A DNA stretch of 25,152 nucleotides from positions 1 to 25,152 of the forward strand of contig JASLHQ010000029.1 in assembly GCA_030152265.1 (NCBI GenBank). The letters run 5' to 3'. The notes beneath the pieces are model-generated. The model was given only the letters and a program-made list of their open reading frames with translations. It was not told the origin of the DNA and did not search any database. Shown one piece after another: positions 1 through 9,113 of the stretch. A program made the position numbers and the translations under genes. The first letter of the stretch is position 1. The number at the start of each line of letters is the position of its first letter. This stretch comes from Savagea sp. (GTDB lineage Bacteria; Bacillota; Bacilli; Bacillales_A; Planococcaceae).

Positions 1-2
1 AT

Positions 3-1211
3 CCAACGTTGCAAAAGCAACTGCAACTCGTTCATTTAACTGAACGAGATTTAGCTATTTTACAACTGTTGAAACCTTATTCAGACGAATTATTAAAAGT
101 GACAGCAGAAGCCTTTTATAGTGGTTTAGAAAAAATTCCTGAGTTAAGTAAGCTCATTCGGGAACATAGTACAGTAGAACGTTTAAAAGGGACTTTACAT
201 GCTCACTTAAGTGCAATTTTCAAAGGGAAGATTGATGAAGCTTATTTTCAACAAAGAATTCGTATTGCGAAAGCACATGTGCGTATCCAATTAGAGACGA
301 AATGGTACATCGGTTCGTTTGCAAGTTTATTTGAAGAGTTCGTCAACTTCGTACATCAATTAGAAATGCCAGAACGAGTGAAAACAGATGTCGTCATCGC
401 ATTTAATAAAGTGTTGAACTTTGAACAGCAGCTCGTAACGGAAGCGTACGATGAAGAAATTTTAAAGTTACGTGAAAAAGATTTAGAAGAAAAAGAAATG
501 ATTAAACAGACGATTCTCGGTACGGTGGAAGAATTAGCTGCGATCAGTCAAGAAACGAGTTCAGCGATTGAACAACTCGCTCATCAAGCAGAGACGATTA
601 AAAGCTTTACAGAAAAGAATTTTGAACTCGTCGTCGATACGGAAGAAAGCTCAGTGAGTGGAAATGAATTAATGACGAAGCAAACAGAAGAGATGAATGT
701 GACAACGACGCAAATGGATGAGTTAACGCAGAAGATGGAGGAGCTAAGAGAGTCTTCCGATCAAATTCGTTCAATCGTCAGCCTCGTCACATCAATTGCT
801 GATCAAACGAATTTGCTCGCATTGAACGCAGCGATAGAAGCGGCACGAGCTGGAGACCACGGTGCAGGATTTGCAGTTGTTGCAAGTGAAGTTCGCAATT
901 TATCAGAAGAAACGAAAAAGGCGATTGGTAATGTGACAGGTCTCATTCAAGATATGGACAGTCGTACAGAAGAGATGAAACGTTCGATTGATGCGATGTA
1001 TAACTTAATTTATACGAGCGCAAATAATTCAAAACAAGTATCAGGTGTTTTTAGTGAAATTGTTCATTCTATGACAGGAATTAAAGAACAGAGTGAACAG
1101 TCAAATGAAGAAATTGCGACAATCTCGAATATTTTAAATGAATTGACGAGCGCTGTCGACATGTTAGCAAAATCATCAGATAGTCTCATTCAGTCGGTGG
1201 AATATATGTAA
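3..1211 (+). CDS. hemAT: Globin-coupled aerotaxis sensor, HemAT type (5' end outside window)
   Basis: Soluble heme-based oxygen sensor that signals to the chemotaxis kinase. The reading frame is open to the left edge of the window. The first possible start, TTG at 9, already lies inside sequence resembling B. subtilis HemAT (KQLQLVHL against KKQLKMVRL), so the N-terminus, probably about 30 residues, is missing. Counting from that TTG, residues 1-150 form the globin domain, with the likely proximal heme histidine at His90 in the segment AKAHVRIQLETKWYIGSF. Residues 170-400 form a coiled-coil methyl-accepting signalling domain. It contains the highly conserved hairpin tip DQTNLLALNAAIEAARAG near 268-285. 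There are no membrane segments, as expected for HemAT. A strong hairpin follows the stop. Family assignment is firm; the true start cannot be seen. Confidence 0.9.
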   Translation, partial: PTLQKQLQLVHLTERDLAILQLLKPYSDELLKVTAEAFYSGLEKIPELSKLIREHSTVERLKGTLHAHLSAIFKGKIDEAYFQQRIRIAKAHVRIQLETKWYIGSFASLFEEFVNFVHQLEMPERVKTDVVIAFNKVLNFEQQLVTEAYDEEILKLREKDLEEKEMIKQTILGTVEELAAISQETSSAIEQLAHQAETIKSFTEKNFELVVDTEESSVSGNELMTKQTEEMNVTTTQMDELTQKMEELRESSDQIRSIVSLVTSIADQTNLLALNAAIEAARAGDHGAGFAVVASEVRNLSEETKKAIGNVTGLIQDMDSRTEEMKRSIDAMYNLIYTSANNSKQVSGVFSEIVHSMTGIKEQSEQSNEEIATISNILNELTSAVDMLAKSSDSLIQSVEYM

Positions 1212-1213
1212 AG

Positions 1214-1249
1214 AAAAACGCAAAACGATGGCGGTCGTTTTGCGTTTTT
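1214..1249. terminator. Bidirectional terminator between hemAT and katA
   Basis: A perfect 15-bp inverted repeat (1214-1228 with 1235-1249) surrounds a 6-base loop. The arms begin with five A and end with five T, so it can end transcription in both directions. It lies 2 bases after the hemAT stop and 3 bases beyond the katA stop, which faces it. Confidence 0.85.
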
Positions 1250-1252
1250 GTA

Positions 1253-2740
1253 TTATTTACGTTCTTCTTTAAATGCGTCTTCTACTGTTAAATTCATCGC
1301 TTTCGCAACACCTTCACCGTAAGCAGGATCTGCATGGTGACAGTTGCGGATGTGACGGTATTTAATGAAATCTGGCGCATCGCCCATATTGCGAGCCGTA
1401 TTGCCGAAGAGTGCTTCTTTTTGCTCATCGTTCATTAAGTTGAACAATTTACCTGGTTGTGTGTAGTAATCATCATCATCTTCACGGAAATCGTAAATGT
1501 CCGCATCGCCATCTAAGCGAAGTGCTGGATCTTTGTAAGATGGTTGATCTTGCCATTCACCGTAACTATTTGGCTGATACGTTTTCGTTGCACCTAAGTT
1601 GCCATCTGTTCGCATCGCACCGTCGCGGTGATAGCTATGGAATGGACATTGTGGCGCGTTAACAGGAATTTGGTGATGGTTCACACCGAGACGGTAACGT
1701 TGTGCATCTCCGTAAGAGAAGAGGCGTGCTTGTAACATTTTGTCAGGTGAGAAGCTAATTCCTGGTACAACAGCTGCTGGTGTAAATGCTGCTTGTTCTA
1801 CTTCAGCGAAGTTATTGTCCGGGTTACGATTTAATTCAAACTCTCCCACTTCGATTAATGGGAAGTCTCCTTTATACCATACTTTCGTTAAATCGAATGG
1901 ATTGTAAGGGTGGTTGCGTGCTTGTTCTTCCGTCATCACTTGAATGTACATTTTCCATTTTGGGAAATTACCTTCTTCAATTGAATCGTACAAGTCACGA
2001 ATATGTGTTTCGCGGTCATGACCTACTTTTTCAGCTGCTTCTGCGTCTGATAAGTTTTCGATTCCTTGTTGTGTATGGAAGTGGAATTTCACCCAGTGAC
2101 GTACACCTTCCGCATTAATAAAGCTATATGTGTGGCTACCGAAACCGTGCATATGACGGAATGATTTCGGAATACCGCGGTCGCTCATCGTAATCGTAAT
2201 TTGATGAAGTGCTTCTGGTAAGCTTGTCCAGAAATCCCAGTTATTCGTTGCGCTACGTAAACCTGTACGTGGATCACGTTTAATTGCGTGGTTTAAGTCA
2301 GGGAAATGCATTGCATCGCGGAAGAAGAATACTGGCGTGTTGTTACCGACTAAATCCCAGTTTCCTTGTTCTGTATAAAACTTCAAAGCAAATCCACGAA
2401 TGTCACGTTCAGCATCTGCTGCACCGCGCTCACCTGCAACCGTTGAGAAACGAGCGAACATCGGTGTTTCTTTTCCGACTTCAGAGAAGATTGCCGCTTT
2501 CGTATATTGTGTAATATCGTTTGTGACGCGGAACGTACCGTGTGCACCGCCACCTTTTGCGTGCATACGACGCTCAGGAATAACTTCACGATGGAAGTGA
2601 GCTAATTTTTCAATGAGCCAAACGTCTTGTAAAAGTACCGGACCACGTGGGCCTGCCGTCATTGAGTTTTCATTGTCTACTACTGGAGCACCTGCTGCTG
2701 TCGTTAATTGTTGTTGAGAATCTCTTTCTTTATTTCTCAT
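1253..2740 (-). CDS. katA: Heme catalase KatA
   Basis: Monofunctional heme catalase that dismutates hydrogen peroxide to water and oxygen in the cytoplasm. The 495 residues fit small-subunit clade 3 catalases; B. subtilis KatA has about 483. Visible active-site features are the distal His60 in RRMHAKGGGAHGTF, the distal Asn pair at 133-134 in VGNNTPVFFFRD, and the proximal heme Tyr343 in RLFSYGDAQRYRLG. The ATG is preceded by a strong GGGAGGGA ribosome site (complement of 2747-2754). A sigma-A type promoter and a PerR-like box lie upstream, so peroxide induction is expected. The gene ends at a terminator shared with hemAT. Confidence 0.97.
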   Translation of the reverse strand: MRNKERDSQQQLTTAAGAPVVDNENSMTAGPRGPVLLQDVWLIEKLAHFHREVIPERRMHAKGGGAHGTFRVTNDITQYTKAAIFSEVGKETPMFARFSTVAGERGAADAERDIRGFALKFYTEQGNWDLVGNNTPVFFFRDAMHFPDLNHAIKRDPRTGLRSATNNWDFWTSLPEALHQITITMSDRGIPKSFRHMHGFGSHTYSFINAEGVRHWVKFHFHTQQGIENLSDAEAAEKVGHDRETHIRDLYDSIEEGNFPKWKMYIQVMTEEQARNHPYNPFDLTKVWYKGDFPLIEVGEFELNRNPDNNFAEVEQAAFTPAAVVPGISFSPDKMLQARLFSYGDAQRYRLGVNHHQIPVNAPQCPFHSYHRDGAMRTDGNLGATKTYQPNSYGEWQDQPSYKDPALRLDGDADIYDFREDDDDYYTQPGKLFNLMNDEQKEALFGNTARNMGDAPDFIKYRHIRNCHHADPAYGEGVAKAMNLTVEDAFKEERK

Positions 2741-2785
2741 TTAAAATCCCTCCCGAATATGATTTGGTTCACACCATTCGATTAC

Positions 2786-2814
2786 ATCATAGCAACTTCT
2801 TTTTCATTTCACAA
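2786..2814 (-). promoter_or_regulatory. katA sigma-A type promoter
   Basis: Reading the minus strand, a -35 box TTGTGA (complement of 2809-2814) is separated by exactly 17 bases from a -10 box TATGAT (complement of 2786-2791). This places the katA transcript start about 40 bases before its ATG. The -10 box matches the consensus at five of six positions. Confidence 0.65.
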
Positions 2815-2823
2815 GCATTTTGT

Positions 2824-2838
2824 TTAGAATCATTATAA
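2824..2838 (-). promoter_or_regulatory. PerR box upstream of katA
   Basis: TTAGAATCATTATAA matches the established Bacillus PerR operator TTATAATNATTATAA at 13 of 14 defined positions. It ends 9 bases upstream of the katA -35 box. In Bacillus, the Fe/Mn-bound PerR repressor blocks katA until peroxide oxidises it. The match and placement make PerR control of katA likely. Confidence 0.75.
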
Positions 2839-3143
2839 AAAGATAAAAATTCTAATGTGAGAAGTGAGTCGAGGAAAAAATTCCTTCTATAAAACTCTAC
2901 TTTTTATTACCTTTTATAATAAAGATTAAACTTCATCGGGTAGGGTAAAGTATGGCAGACTGTTGAACTGTGTCTGATTTATTACAAGAATGGATGTGAA
3001 AGGGCTTTCGTTCGTCAGTTTGTAACAGTATGGCAACAGTTTGTTCACGAAAGAAAAACAATAATCTTATACAATAGAAGTATGGTGAACAGCAACATCG
3101 AAATCGGAAAAAAATTTAAAATCACCGAGAGGAGTGTTTTACA
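2839..3143 (+). promoter_or_regulatory. cydA upstream control region
   Basis: About 300 bases without a gene between the katA PerR box and cydA. It contains a catabolite-response-like element TGAAAGGGCTTTCG at 2997-3010 (12 of 14 positions of the CcpA cre consensus, but with a GG instead of CG centre). It has a direct repeat of CAGTTTGT at 3016-3023 and 3037-3044, 21 bp apart. A candidate promoter has TTCACG at 3044-3049, an 18-base spacer and TATACA at 3068-3073. The last two lie where regulators of respiration commonly bind. No complete Rex palindrome was found. The promoter call is tentative. Confidence 0.4.
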
Positions 3144-4550
3144 ATGATGGAAGAAGTGATGTTAGCAAGAATTCAATTTGCTTCGACGACACTATTCCAC
3201 TTCATCTTCGTTCCGCTATCAATCGGACTCGCATTCATTATTGCGATCATGCAAACGATGTATGTTGTGAAAAAGAAAGACATTTATTTAAAGATGACGA
3301 AGTTCTGGATGATATTCTTCCTTATTAACTTCGCAGTAGGGGTCGTCACAGGGATTATTCAAGAATTCCAATTCGGAATGAACTGGTCCGAATATTCACG
3401 TTTCGTAGGAGACATCTTTGGAGCGCCTTTAGCAATTGAAGCATTACTTGCGTTCTTCTTAGAATCAACATTTATCGGAATTTGGATTTTCGGTTGGAAT
3501 AAAGTATCGAAGCGTGTCCATTTGTTCTCAATTTGGATGGTATCGTTCGGTACAGCCCTTTCAGCATTTTGGATTTTAGCAGCGAACTCATTTATGCAAA
3601 ACCCAGTCGGTTACGTCTTACAAAATGGTCGAGCAGAGATGAATGACATCGCAGCAGTATTATTGAACGAAAAATTGTGGGTCGCATTCCCGCATACGAT
3701 TTTTGCGAGTTTCGCGACAGGAGCATTTTTCATCGCAGGTGTTAGTGCGTGGTATATGATGAAAGGTCGTCATCAAGAGCTTGCACGCCATTCGATGAAC
3801 ATTTCATTAGTAATCGGTATGATTGCGGCACTGGCGATCGCTTTAACAGGTCACTCACAAGCCCAATATTTAATGCACGCACAGCCGATGAAAATGGCGG
3901 CGGCAGAAGGACTTTGGGAAGATAGTGGAGACCCAGCAGCGTGGACATTGTATGCAAGCATAGACACAGAGAATAAAGAAAGTACGAATCGTATCGACAT
4001 TCCTTATTTACTCAGTTACTTAGCGTACAATAAGTTTACAGGTAAAGTAGAAGGGATGAACACATTACAAGATAAAATGGTTCAACAGCACGGGGAAGGC
4101 AATTACATCCCACCTGTTAAAACTGTTTTCTGGAGTTTCCGTATTATGGCGGGAACAGGCGGTGTGTTAATTTTAGTAGCAGCATTAGGATTATGGTATA
4201 ACTTCCGTGAAACATTAGCACAGAAAACATGGTTCTTAAAACTGCTCGTCATTTCAATCTTTATCCCTTACATTTCAAACTCATTCGGTTGGATTATGTC
4301 TGAAATTGGACGTCAACCATGGGTTGTAAATGGTTTAATGGAAACAGCAACAGCCGTATCACCGAACGTTTCGGCAGGGCAGATTTTATTCTCCCTCATT
4401 GCGTTCTCGACAATTTACACAATTTTAGGAATTGTGATGGTCGTATTATTCGTGAAAGTGATTAAGCGTGGACCAGAGAAGCCGAAAGAAGTAGACGTTT
4501 CAGCGACAGATCCATTTGAGACAGGAGGCGCGGAACATGGCATTAAGTGA
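3144..4550 (+). CDS. cydA: Cytochrome bd ubiquinol/menaquinol oxidase subunit I
   Basis: Heme-bearing subunit of the membrane cytochrome bd oxidase, which oxidises quinol and reduces oxygen with high affinity. At 468 residues it matches the Bacillus short-Q-loop form. Key residues visible are His19 (high-spin heme b595 ligand region), Glu99 and Glu107 in APLAIEALLAFFLES, His184 in AFPHTIFASF, Met335 in FRIMAGTG (the His/Met pair expected to bind heme b558), and the GRQPW quinol-site motif at 389-393. Around nine membrane segments are expected. The ATG is preceded by GAGAGGAG at 3127-3134. It overlaps cydB by 14 bases and heads a cydABDC operon. Confidence 0.97.
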   Translation: MMEEVMLARIQFASTTLFHFIFVPLSIGLAFIIAIMQTMYVVKKKDIYLKMTKFWMIFFLINFAVGVVTGIIQEFQFGMNWSEYSRFVGDIFGAPLAIEALLAFFLESTFIGIWIFGWNKVSKRVHLFSIWMVSFGTALSAFWILAANSFMQNPVGYVLQNGRAEMNDIAAVLLNEKLWVAFPHTIFASFATGAFFIAGVSAWYMMKGRHQELARHSMNISLVIGMIAALAIALTGHSQAQYLMHAQPMKMAAAEGLWEDSGDPAAWTLYASIDTENKESTNRIDIPYLLSYLAYNKFTGKVEGMNTLQDKMVQQHGEGNYIPPVKTVFWSFRIMAGTGGVLILVAALGLWYNFRETLAQKTWFLKLLVISIFIPYISNSFGWIMSEIGRQPWVVNGLMETATAVSPNVSAGQILFSLIAFSTIYTILGIVMVVLFVKVIKRGPEKPKEVDVSATDPFETGGAEHGIK

Positions 4551-5562
4551 GTTATGGTTCATTTTAGTTGGTGTGTTGTTTATCGGGTTCTTCTTTTTAG
4601 AAGGATTTGACTTTGGTGTTGGTATGAGTACTCAATTTTTAGCGAAAGATGAAACAGAACGACGCGTATTAATTCGTACGATCGGTCCTGTATGGGATGC
4701 GAACGAAGTATGGTTAATTACAGCAGGAGGAGCGATGTTTGCGGCATTCCCTCACTGGTATGCATCAGTCTTTAGTGGGTACTATATGGCATTCGTGCTT
4801 TTATTACTCGCGCTCATCGTCCGCGGTGTATCGTTTGAGTTCCGTGAAAAAGGGGACACACAAAAATGGCGTTACACATGGGATTGGGCACTATTTACAG
4901 GTAGTATTTTACCACCGTTTCTATTCGGTGTATTCTTTACAAGTTTAGTTCAAGGATTACCGCTCGGTGAAGGGATGCATGTTAATGCGAACTTCTTCGG
5001 GGATATCGTGAACGTGACGTCTGTCATCGGCGGCATTTTATTCGTCTTACTTTCGTACTTGCATGGGTTATTCTTTATCGGCTTGAAAACAGAAGACGAT
5101 ATTCGTGCACGTGCATTCGGACAGGCGAAAAAAATATTCATCGCAACACTCGTCGTATTAATCGCATACGCTGCGATGTTCTTAACAGCAGATAGTGGCA
5201 TTATGGCTGGCGGTAACGCACCGTTCACATATGTCATCATCGCATCGATTGTAACATTGTTACTCGCATTCCCATTCATGATGAAACAGCGTGAAGGTTG
5301 GGCATTCATTATGACAGGTTTAACATTCGTCTTAATTACAGCGAGTTACTTCGTTGGATTATTCCCGAATGTGCTCGTCAGCTCCATTGATCCGATCTAC
5401 AACTTAAGCATTCATGATGCAGCTTCAGGAGATTACTCATTGAAATTAATGACATATGTTGCAGCGACGATGGTTCCGATCGTACTTGCTTATACAGCGT
5501 GGACGTATTACATTTTCCGTCAACGCATCACTCGTAAAAAAGTGGAACAGGCGGAACATTAA
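4537..5562 (+). CDS. cydB: Cytochrome bd oxidase subunit II
   Basis: Membrane partner of CydA, stabilising the heme core. The protein is 341 residues (about 338 in B. subtilis), with repeated hydrophobic segments and the conserved N-terminal FLEGFDFGVG and PVWDANEVWL motifs. The ATG at 4537 is chosen because a perfect AGGAGG lies at 4523-4528. A longer in-frame TTG start at 4516 would place that ribosome site inside the gene. The start overlaps the end of cydA by 14 bases and the stop overlaps the next start (TAATG), so translation of the operon is probably coupled. Confidence 0.96.
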   Translation: MALSELWFILVGVLFIGFFFLEGFDFGVGMSTQFLAKDETERRVLIRTIGPVWDANEVWLITAGGAMFAAFPHWYASVFSGYYMAFVLLLLALIVRGVSFEFREKGDTQKWRYTWDWALFTGSILPPFLFGVFFTSLVQGLPLGEGMHVNANFFGDIVNVTSVIGGILFVLLSYLHGLFFIGLKTEDDIRARAFGQAKKIFIATLVVLIAYAAMFLTADSGIMAGGNAPFTYVIIASIVTLLLAFPFMMKQREGWAFIMTGLTFVLITASYFVGLFPNVLVSSIDPIYNLSIHDAASGDYSLKLMTYVAATMVPIVLAYTAWTYYIFRQRITRKKVEQAEH

Positions 5563-7277
5563 TGGACAAACACTTACTTCAATACGAAGGAAGTAAAAAA
5601 ATAATGGCGATCGTCGGGTTACTTACTGTAGCCCAGGCGATCGCAATTATTACCCAAGCAATATATTTGGCAAAAGCGATTACACAAATGTTCCACGGTG
5701 AACCACTCAGCGTTTACATGGAATCATTTGTGCTATTTTTCGTTGCGCATCTTTTTCGCCAAGCATTGCAGTGGGCAAAAGAGCGGATTTCATATCGCTT
5801 CGCCATTCGCGTAAGTGAATATGAGCGTGGCCGACTAATTGAAAAAACATTTGAAATTGGTCCGGATATAATCGGAACGCACGGCTCAGGAAATCTCATT
5901 ACGCTCGCATTGGAAGGAGTTCCGAAATATCGAAAATATGTGGAACTTTTCATCCCACGTTTTTTATCGATGGCACTCATTCCGATGATTTTAGTTATTT
6001 TTATTTTAACGACAGATCTTTTAAGTGGTGTTACATTAATTATCGTCATGCCGATTTTAATCGTCTTTTTAATTTTAATCGGTCTCGTATCACAGAAGAA
6101 AGTCGATGAACAAATGGAATCGTACCGTTTGCTCTCTCGTCATTTCGTTGATTCATTGCGCGGACTCGTCACATTGAAGTTTCTCGGTCGTAGCCGTGCA
6201 CATGAAGGGGCGATTGCAACAGTGAGTAATAAATATCGAATCGCGACGAATCGAGCGTTAAAATATGCGTTCATGTCGTCATTCGCACTCGATTTCTTCT
6301 CGAGTTTATCGGTCGCATTAATTGCGGTAGAACTCGGAATGAAATTAATTAACGGAACGATTTTATTAGAGCCTGCTTTACTCGTGCTCATTTTAGCACC
6401 TGATTATTTCCTACCTGTTCGTGAACTAGGAAATGACTTCCATGCGACGACAGACGGGAAAGATGCAGGAGACGAAATACGAAAAGTACTCGCGATGAAA
6501 GCGCCAGAAAAAAGTACGGAGCCGATGCGCATTGAGGAAGAAGGTACATTTACATTTCAAGGCGTGTCGAAATATGGAGACGAAGGACAATTGTTATTGA
6601 ACGACCTTCATTTTACGGTCGGACATCAAGATAAAATAGGCATTGTCGGTTTATCGGGTTCTGGGAAGTCGACATTGATCCGATTACTTGCAGGGTTTAC
6701 GACATTCGAAGAAGGTCAAGTTCAAATAAATAATCAATCTTTTTCAACATTGAATAATGCGGAGTGGCACGAACGACTCGCTTACATTCCGCAACATCCG
6801 ACGATTTTTAGCGCTTCTGTTTTAGATAATTTGCGATTTTATGAACCAGATGCATCGTTTGAACAAGTCGTTAAAGCGGCAAAGACGGTCGGCTTATACG
6901 AATTGATTCAAAGTTTCCCGAATCAGTTTGAAGAGAAAATCGGACAAGGGGGACGTGCGTTAAGTGGTGGAGAAGAGCAAAGAATTGCGCTAGCACGTAC
7001 ACTTTTACGTCAAAGTGACATCATGTTGTTTGACGAACCGACTGCGCATTTAGATATTGAAACAGAACATGATATTAAAGAAATTATCGTGCCATTACTG
7101 GAAAATCATCTCGTCTTTTTTGCGACACATCGGATGCATTGGATGAAAAATATGGATCGCATTCTCGTATTAGACAAGGGAGAACTCGTTCAATTTGGCA
7201 CGTATGAACAACTGTCACAAACAGAAGGTAAGTTTCGTGAGATGCTCATAGCGTCTCAGAAAGGGGGAGCGGCATGA
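5562..7277 (+). CDS. cydD: CydDC-type ABC exporter, CydD subunit (first half)
   Basis: Half-transporter of the heterodimeric CydDC complex, needed for assembly of cytochrome bd. In E. coli it exports cysteine and glutathione, and heme has also been linked to it. The 571 residues comprise an N-terminal six-helix membrane domain and a C-terminal ATPase: Walker A GLSGSGKST (363-371), signature LSGGE (468-472), Walker B ending FDE (490-492). The LEGVPKYRKYVELFIPRF and LAPDYFLPVRELG segments are typical of CydD rather than CydC. In Bacillus naming by gene order this position is called cydC. It overlaps cydB by one base and cydC by four. Confidence 0.93.
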   Translation: MDKHLLQYEGSKKIMAIVGLLTVAQAIAIITQAIYLAKAITQMFHGEPLSVYMESFVLFFVAHLFRQALQWAKERISYRFAIRVSEYERGRLIEKTFEIGPDIIGTHGSGNLITLALEGVPKYRKYVELFIPRFLSMALIPMILVIFILTTDLLSGVTLIIVMPILIVFLILIGLVSQKKVDEQMESYRLLSRHFVDSLRGLVTLKFLGRSRAHEGAIATVSNKYRIATNRALKYAFMSSFALDFFSSLSVALIAVELGMKLINGTILLEPALLVLILAPDYFLPVRELGNDFHATTDGKDAGDEIRKVLAMKAPEKSTEPMRIEEEGTFTFQGVSKYGDEGQLLLNDLHFTVGHQDKIGIVGLSGSGKSTLIRLLAGFTTFEEGQVQINNQSFSTLNNAEWHERLAYIPQHPTIFSASVLDNLRFYEPDASFEQVVKAAKTVGLYELIQSFPNQFEEKIGQGGRALSGGEEQRIALARTLLRQSDIMLFDEPTAHLDIETEHDIKEIIVPLLENHLVFFATHRMHWMKNMDRILVLDKGELVQFGTYEQLSQTEGKFREMLIASQKGGAA

Positions 7278-9001
7278 ATTATACGAAGCGTTACATTTTA
7301 CCGTACGTTCGAAAGTATAAAGCAGCGATGGGCTGGACCGTCTTTTTCGGCTTTCTCGCTTTATTGTCTGCCGCTCTTTTAACCTTTACTTCAGGATATT
7401 TAATATCGCGAACGAGCGAACGTCCAGAAACGATTTTACTCGTTTATATTCCGATCGTCATGGTGCGAACATTCGGGATTTCACGTTCCGTCTTTCGTTA
7501 CGTCGAACGATTGCTCGGACATAACGCTGTTTTGAAAATACTTGCCGATATGCGTGTGAAATTGTATAAGGCCTTAGAACCGCAAGCGTTGTTTATTCGA
7601 GAGCGTTTTAAAACAGGGGACCTCCTCGGTACGCTAGCAGATGATATTGAACATTTACAAGACGTGTACATTCGAACAATTTTCCCGACATTGATCGGAT
7701 TGATGATGTTCGTCTTTGCAGTCGGGTCTTTATTAACGATTGATCCACTATTTGCATTATTTATGTTCATTGCTATGGGGGTTGTCGCATTCGTTTATCC
7801 ACTCATTTCACTCTATTTATTTAAAAAGCATCAAACGCGTGCGAAAACATTGCACGGGCAATTGTATGACACGTTGACAGACGCTTTATTCGGAATTTCT
7901 GATTGGATTATTAGCGGTCGTAAAAAGCAATTTGTCGATGGATTTTTAACAGATGCGGCAAATAGTGTCGATGCGGAGCGGAAATTAGATGAATGGAATC
8001 AGACGCGCACGATGCAATTGCAAATTTTTACAGGAGTACTCGTCATCATCGTCGGTTTTTGGGCAGGAAATGCTGCAGCTGATGGGTTAATCGCACCGAC
8101 GTATATCGCGGCATTTACATTAGCGATCATGCCGATTATGGAAGCGATTATCCCAATCTCTCACGCTGTTGAACGCATTCCTGTGTACGAACAGTCTTTA
8201 CAACGAATTGAAAAAATTGAAGAGACGATGGTTGAACCTGTACCGTCACAAATCGATGTTTCCTCGATTGAACGACCTATCATTTCCTTTGAAGATGTCA
8301 CTTTTCTTTACCCGGGAAGTGAACGTCCAGCTGTCGAACAGATCGATTTAACGATTCGACACGGGGAAAAAGTAGCGATTTTAGGGAAGAGTGGAGCAGG
8401 GAAATCTACATTACTACAACTATTACTCGGTCAACTCGTCCCGACATCAGGTGCTGTTCGAATCGATCAATACGAAGCGCATCAGTTTGGAGATGACATT
8501 TTTGAAGTTGCAAGCGTCTTAAATCAAAAACCATATTTGTTTGCGACGTCGGTGTTAAATAATATTCGTCTCGGGCGAGCAGATGCGACCGAGGAAGAAA
8601 TTGAACACGTCGTCGAACATGTCGGATTGCGAACGTATTTAGCAACATTAGAAAATGGCTTGCATACGCAAATGGAAGAAAGTGGCCAACGTTTTTCAGG
8701 AGGAGAGCGTCAACGTATCGCGTTATCGCGAATTTTGTTGAAAAATGACCCGATTGTCGTACTCGATGAACCGACTGTCGGACTCGACCCTGAAACGGAA
8801 CGCGACCTCGTTCATACGATGTTGGAAAACTTACAGCAACAAACGGTCATTTACATTACCCATCATTTAACTGCAATCGAACAGATGGATACGATTATTT
8901 TTATGGACGAAGGAAAAATCGATATGATTGGTAGTCATGAGCAATTGTATGAAACGAACGCTCGCTACCGTCGTCTTTATGAATTAGATCGTGCTTTATA
9001 A
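7274..9001 (+). CDS. cydC: CydDC-type ABC exporter, CydC subunit
   Basis: Second half of the exporter that supports cytochrome bd maturation. It has 575 residues. The N-terminal membrane domain contains GYLISRTSERP and RTFGISRSVFRYVERLLGH, both typical of CydC. The C-terminal ATPase has Walker A GKSGAGKST (371-379), signature FSGGERQ (474-480) and Walker B VVLDE (495-499). Its ATG overlaps the cydD stop (ATGA at 7274-7277), with a GGGGGAG ribosome site just before. It is the last gene of the operon, which ends at the hairpin at 9008-9044. In B. subtilis gene-order naming this position is cydD. Confidence 0.93.
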   Translation: MNYTKRYILPYVRKYKAAMGWTVFFGFLALLSAALLTFTSGYLISRTSERPETILLVYIPIVMVRTFGISRSVFRYVERLLGHNAVLKILADMRVKLYKALEPQALFIRERFKTGDLLGTLADDIEHLQDVYIRTIFPTLIGLMMFVFAVGSLLTIDPLFALFMFIAMGVVAFVYPLISLYLFKKHQTRAKTLHGQLYDTLTDALFGISDWIISGRKKQFVDGFLTDAANSVDAERKLDEWNQTRTMQLQIFTGVLVIIVGFWAGNAAADGLIAPTYIAAFTLAIMPIMEAIIPISHAVERIPVYEQSLQRIEKIEETMVEPVPSQIDVSSIERPIISFEDVTFLYPGSERPAVEQIDLTIRHGEKVAILGKSGAGKSTLLQLLLGQLVPTSGAVRIDQYEAHQFGDDIFEVASVLNQKPYLFATSVLNNIRLGRADATEEEIEHVVEHVGLRTYLATLENGLHTQMEESGQRFSGGERQRIALSRILLKNDPIVVLDEPTVGLDPETERDLVHTMLENLQQQTVIYITHHLTAIEQMDTIIFMDEGKIDMIGSHEQLYETNARYRRLYELDRAL

Positions 9002-9007
9002 ATGAGG

Positions 9008-9044
9008 AAGACTTACTCTTAATCCGTAGAGTGAGTCTTTTTTT
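9008..9044 (+). terminator. Terminator of the cydABDC operon
   Basis: The arms AAGACTTACTCT (9008-9019) and AGAGTGAGTCTT (9028-9039) pair over 12 bp with one G-T wobble around an 8-base loop, and run into seven T at 9038-9044. It separates the cyd operon from nosD. Confidence 0.85.
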
Positions 9045-9113
9045 AATTTACAACAAAACACTTTGATTTCTCGCTCATTGTATAGTAACGTACCATTGAT
9101 AACTGTTTTCTAT

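Noticed and set aside
1459..2600. Several plus-strand open frames within katA
   Set aside because: They are antisense to a clearly conserved catalase, have odd composition and no ribosome sites.
2805..2816. ResD-like CTTGTGAAA in the katA promoter
   Set aside because: It coincides with the -35 box, and katA is better explained by the PerR box.
2925..2945. Sigma-B-like GGGTAG before cydA
   Set aside because: No matching GTTT-type -35 at the right distance.
3041..3051. Full Rex operator before cydA
   Set aside because: Only one half site (TTCACGAA) is present. The partner TTGTGAA at the required spacing is absent, so I report only the looser shared motif.
4516..4536. Longer cydB start (TTG 4516)
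   Set aside because: The perfect AGGAGG lies inside this extension and serves ATG 4537, which also matches known CydB N-termini.
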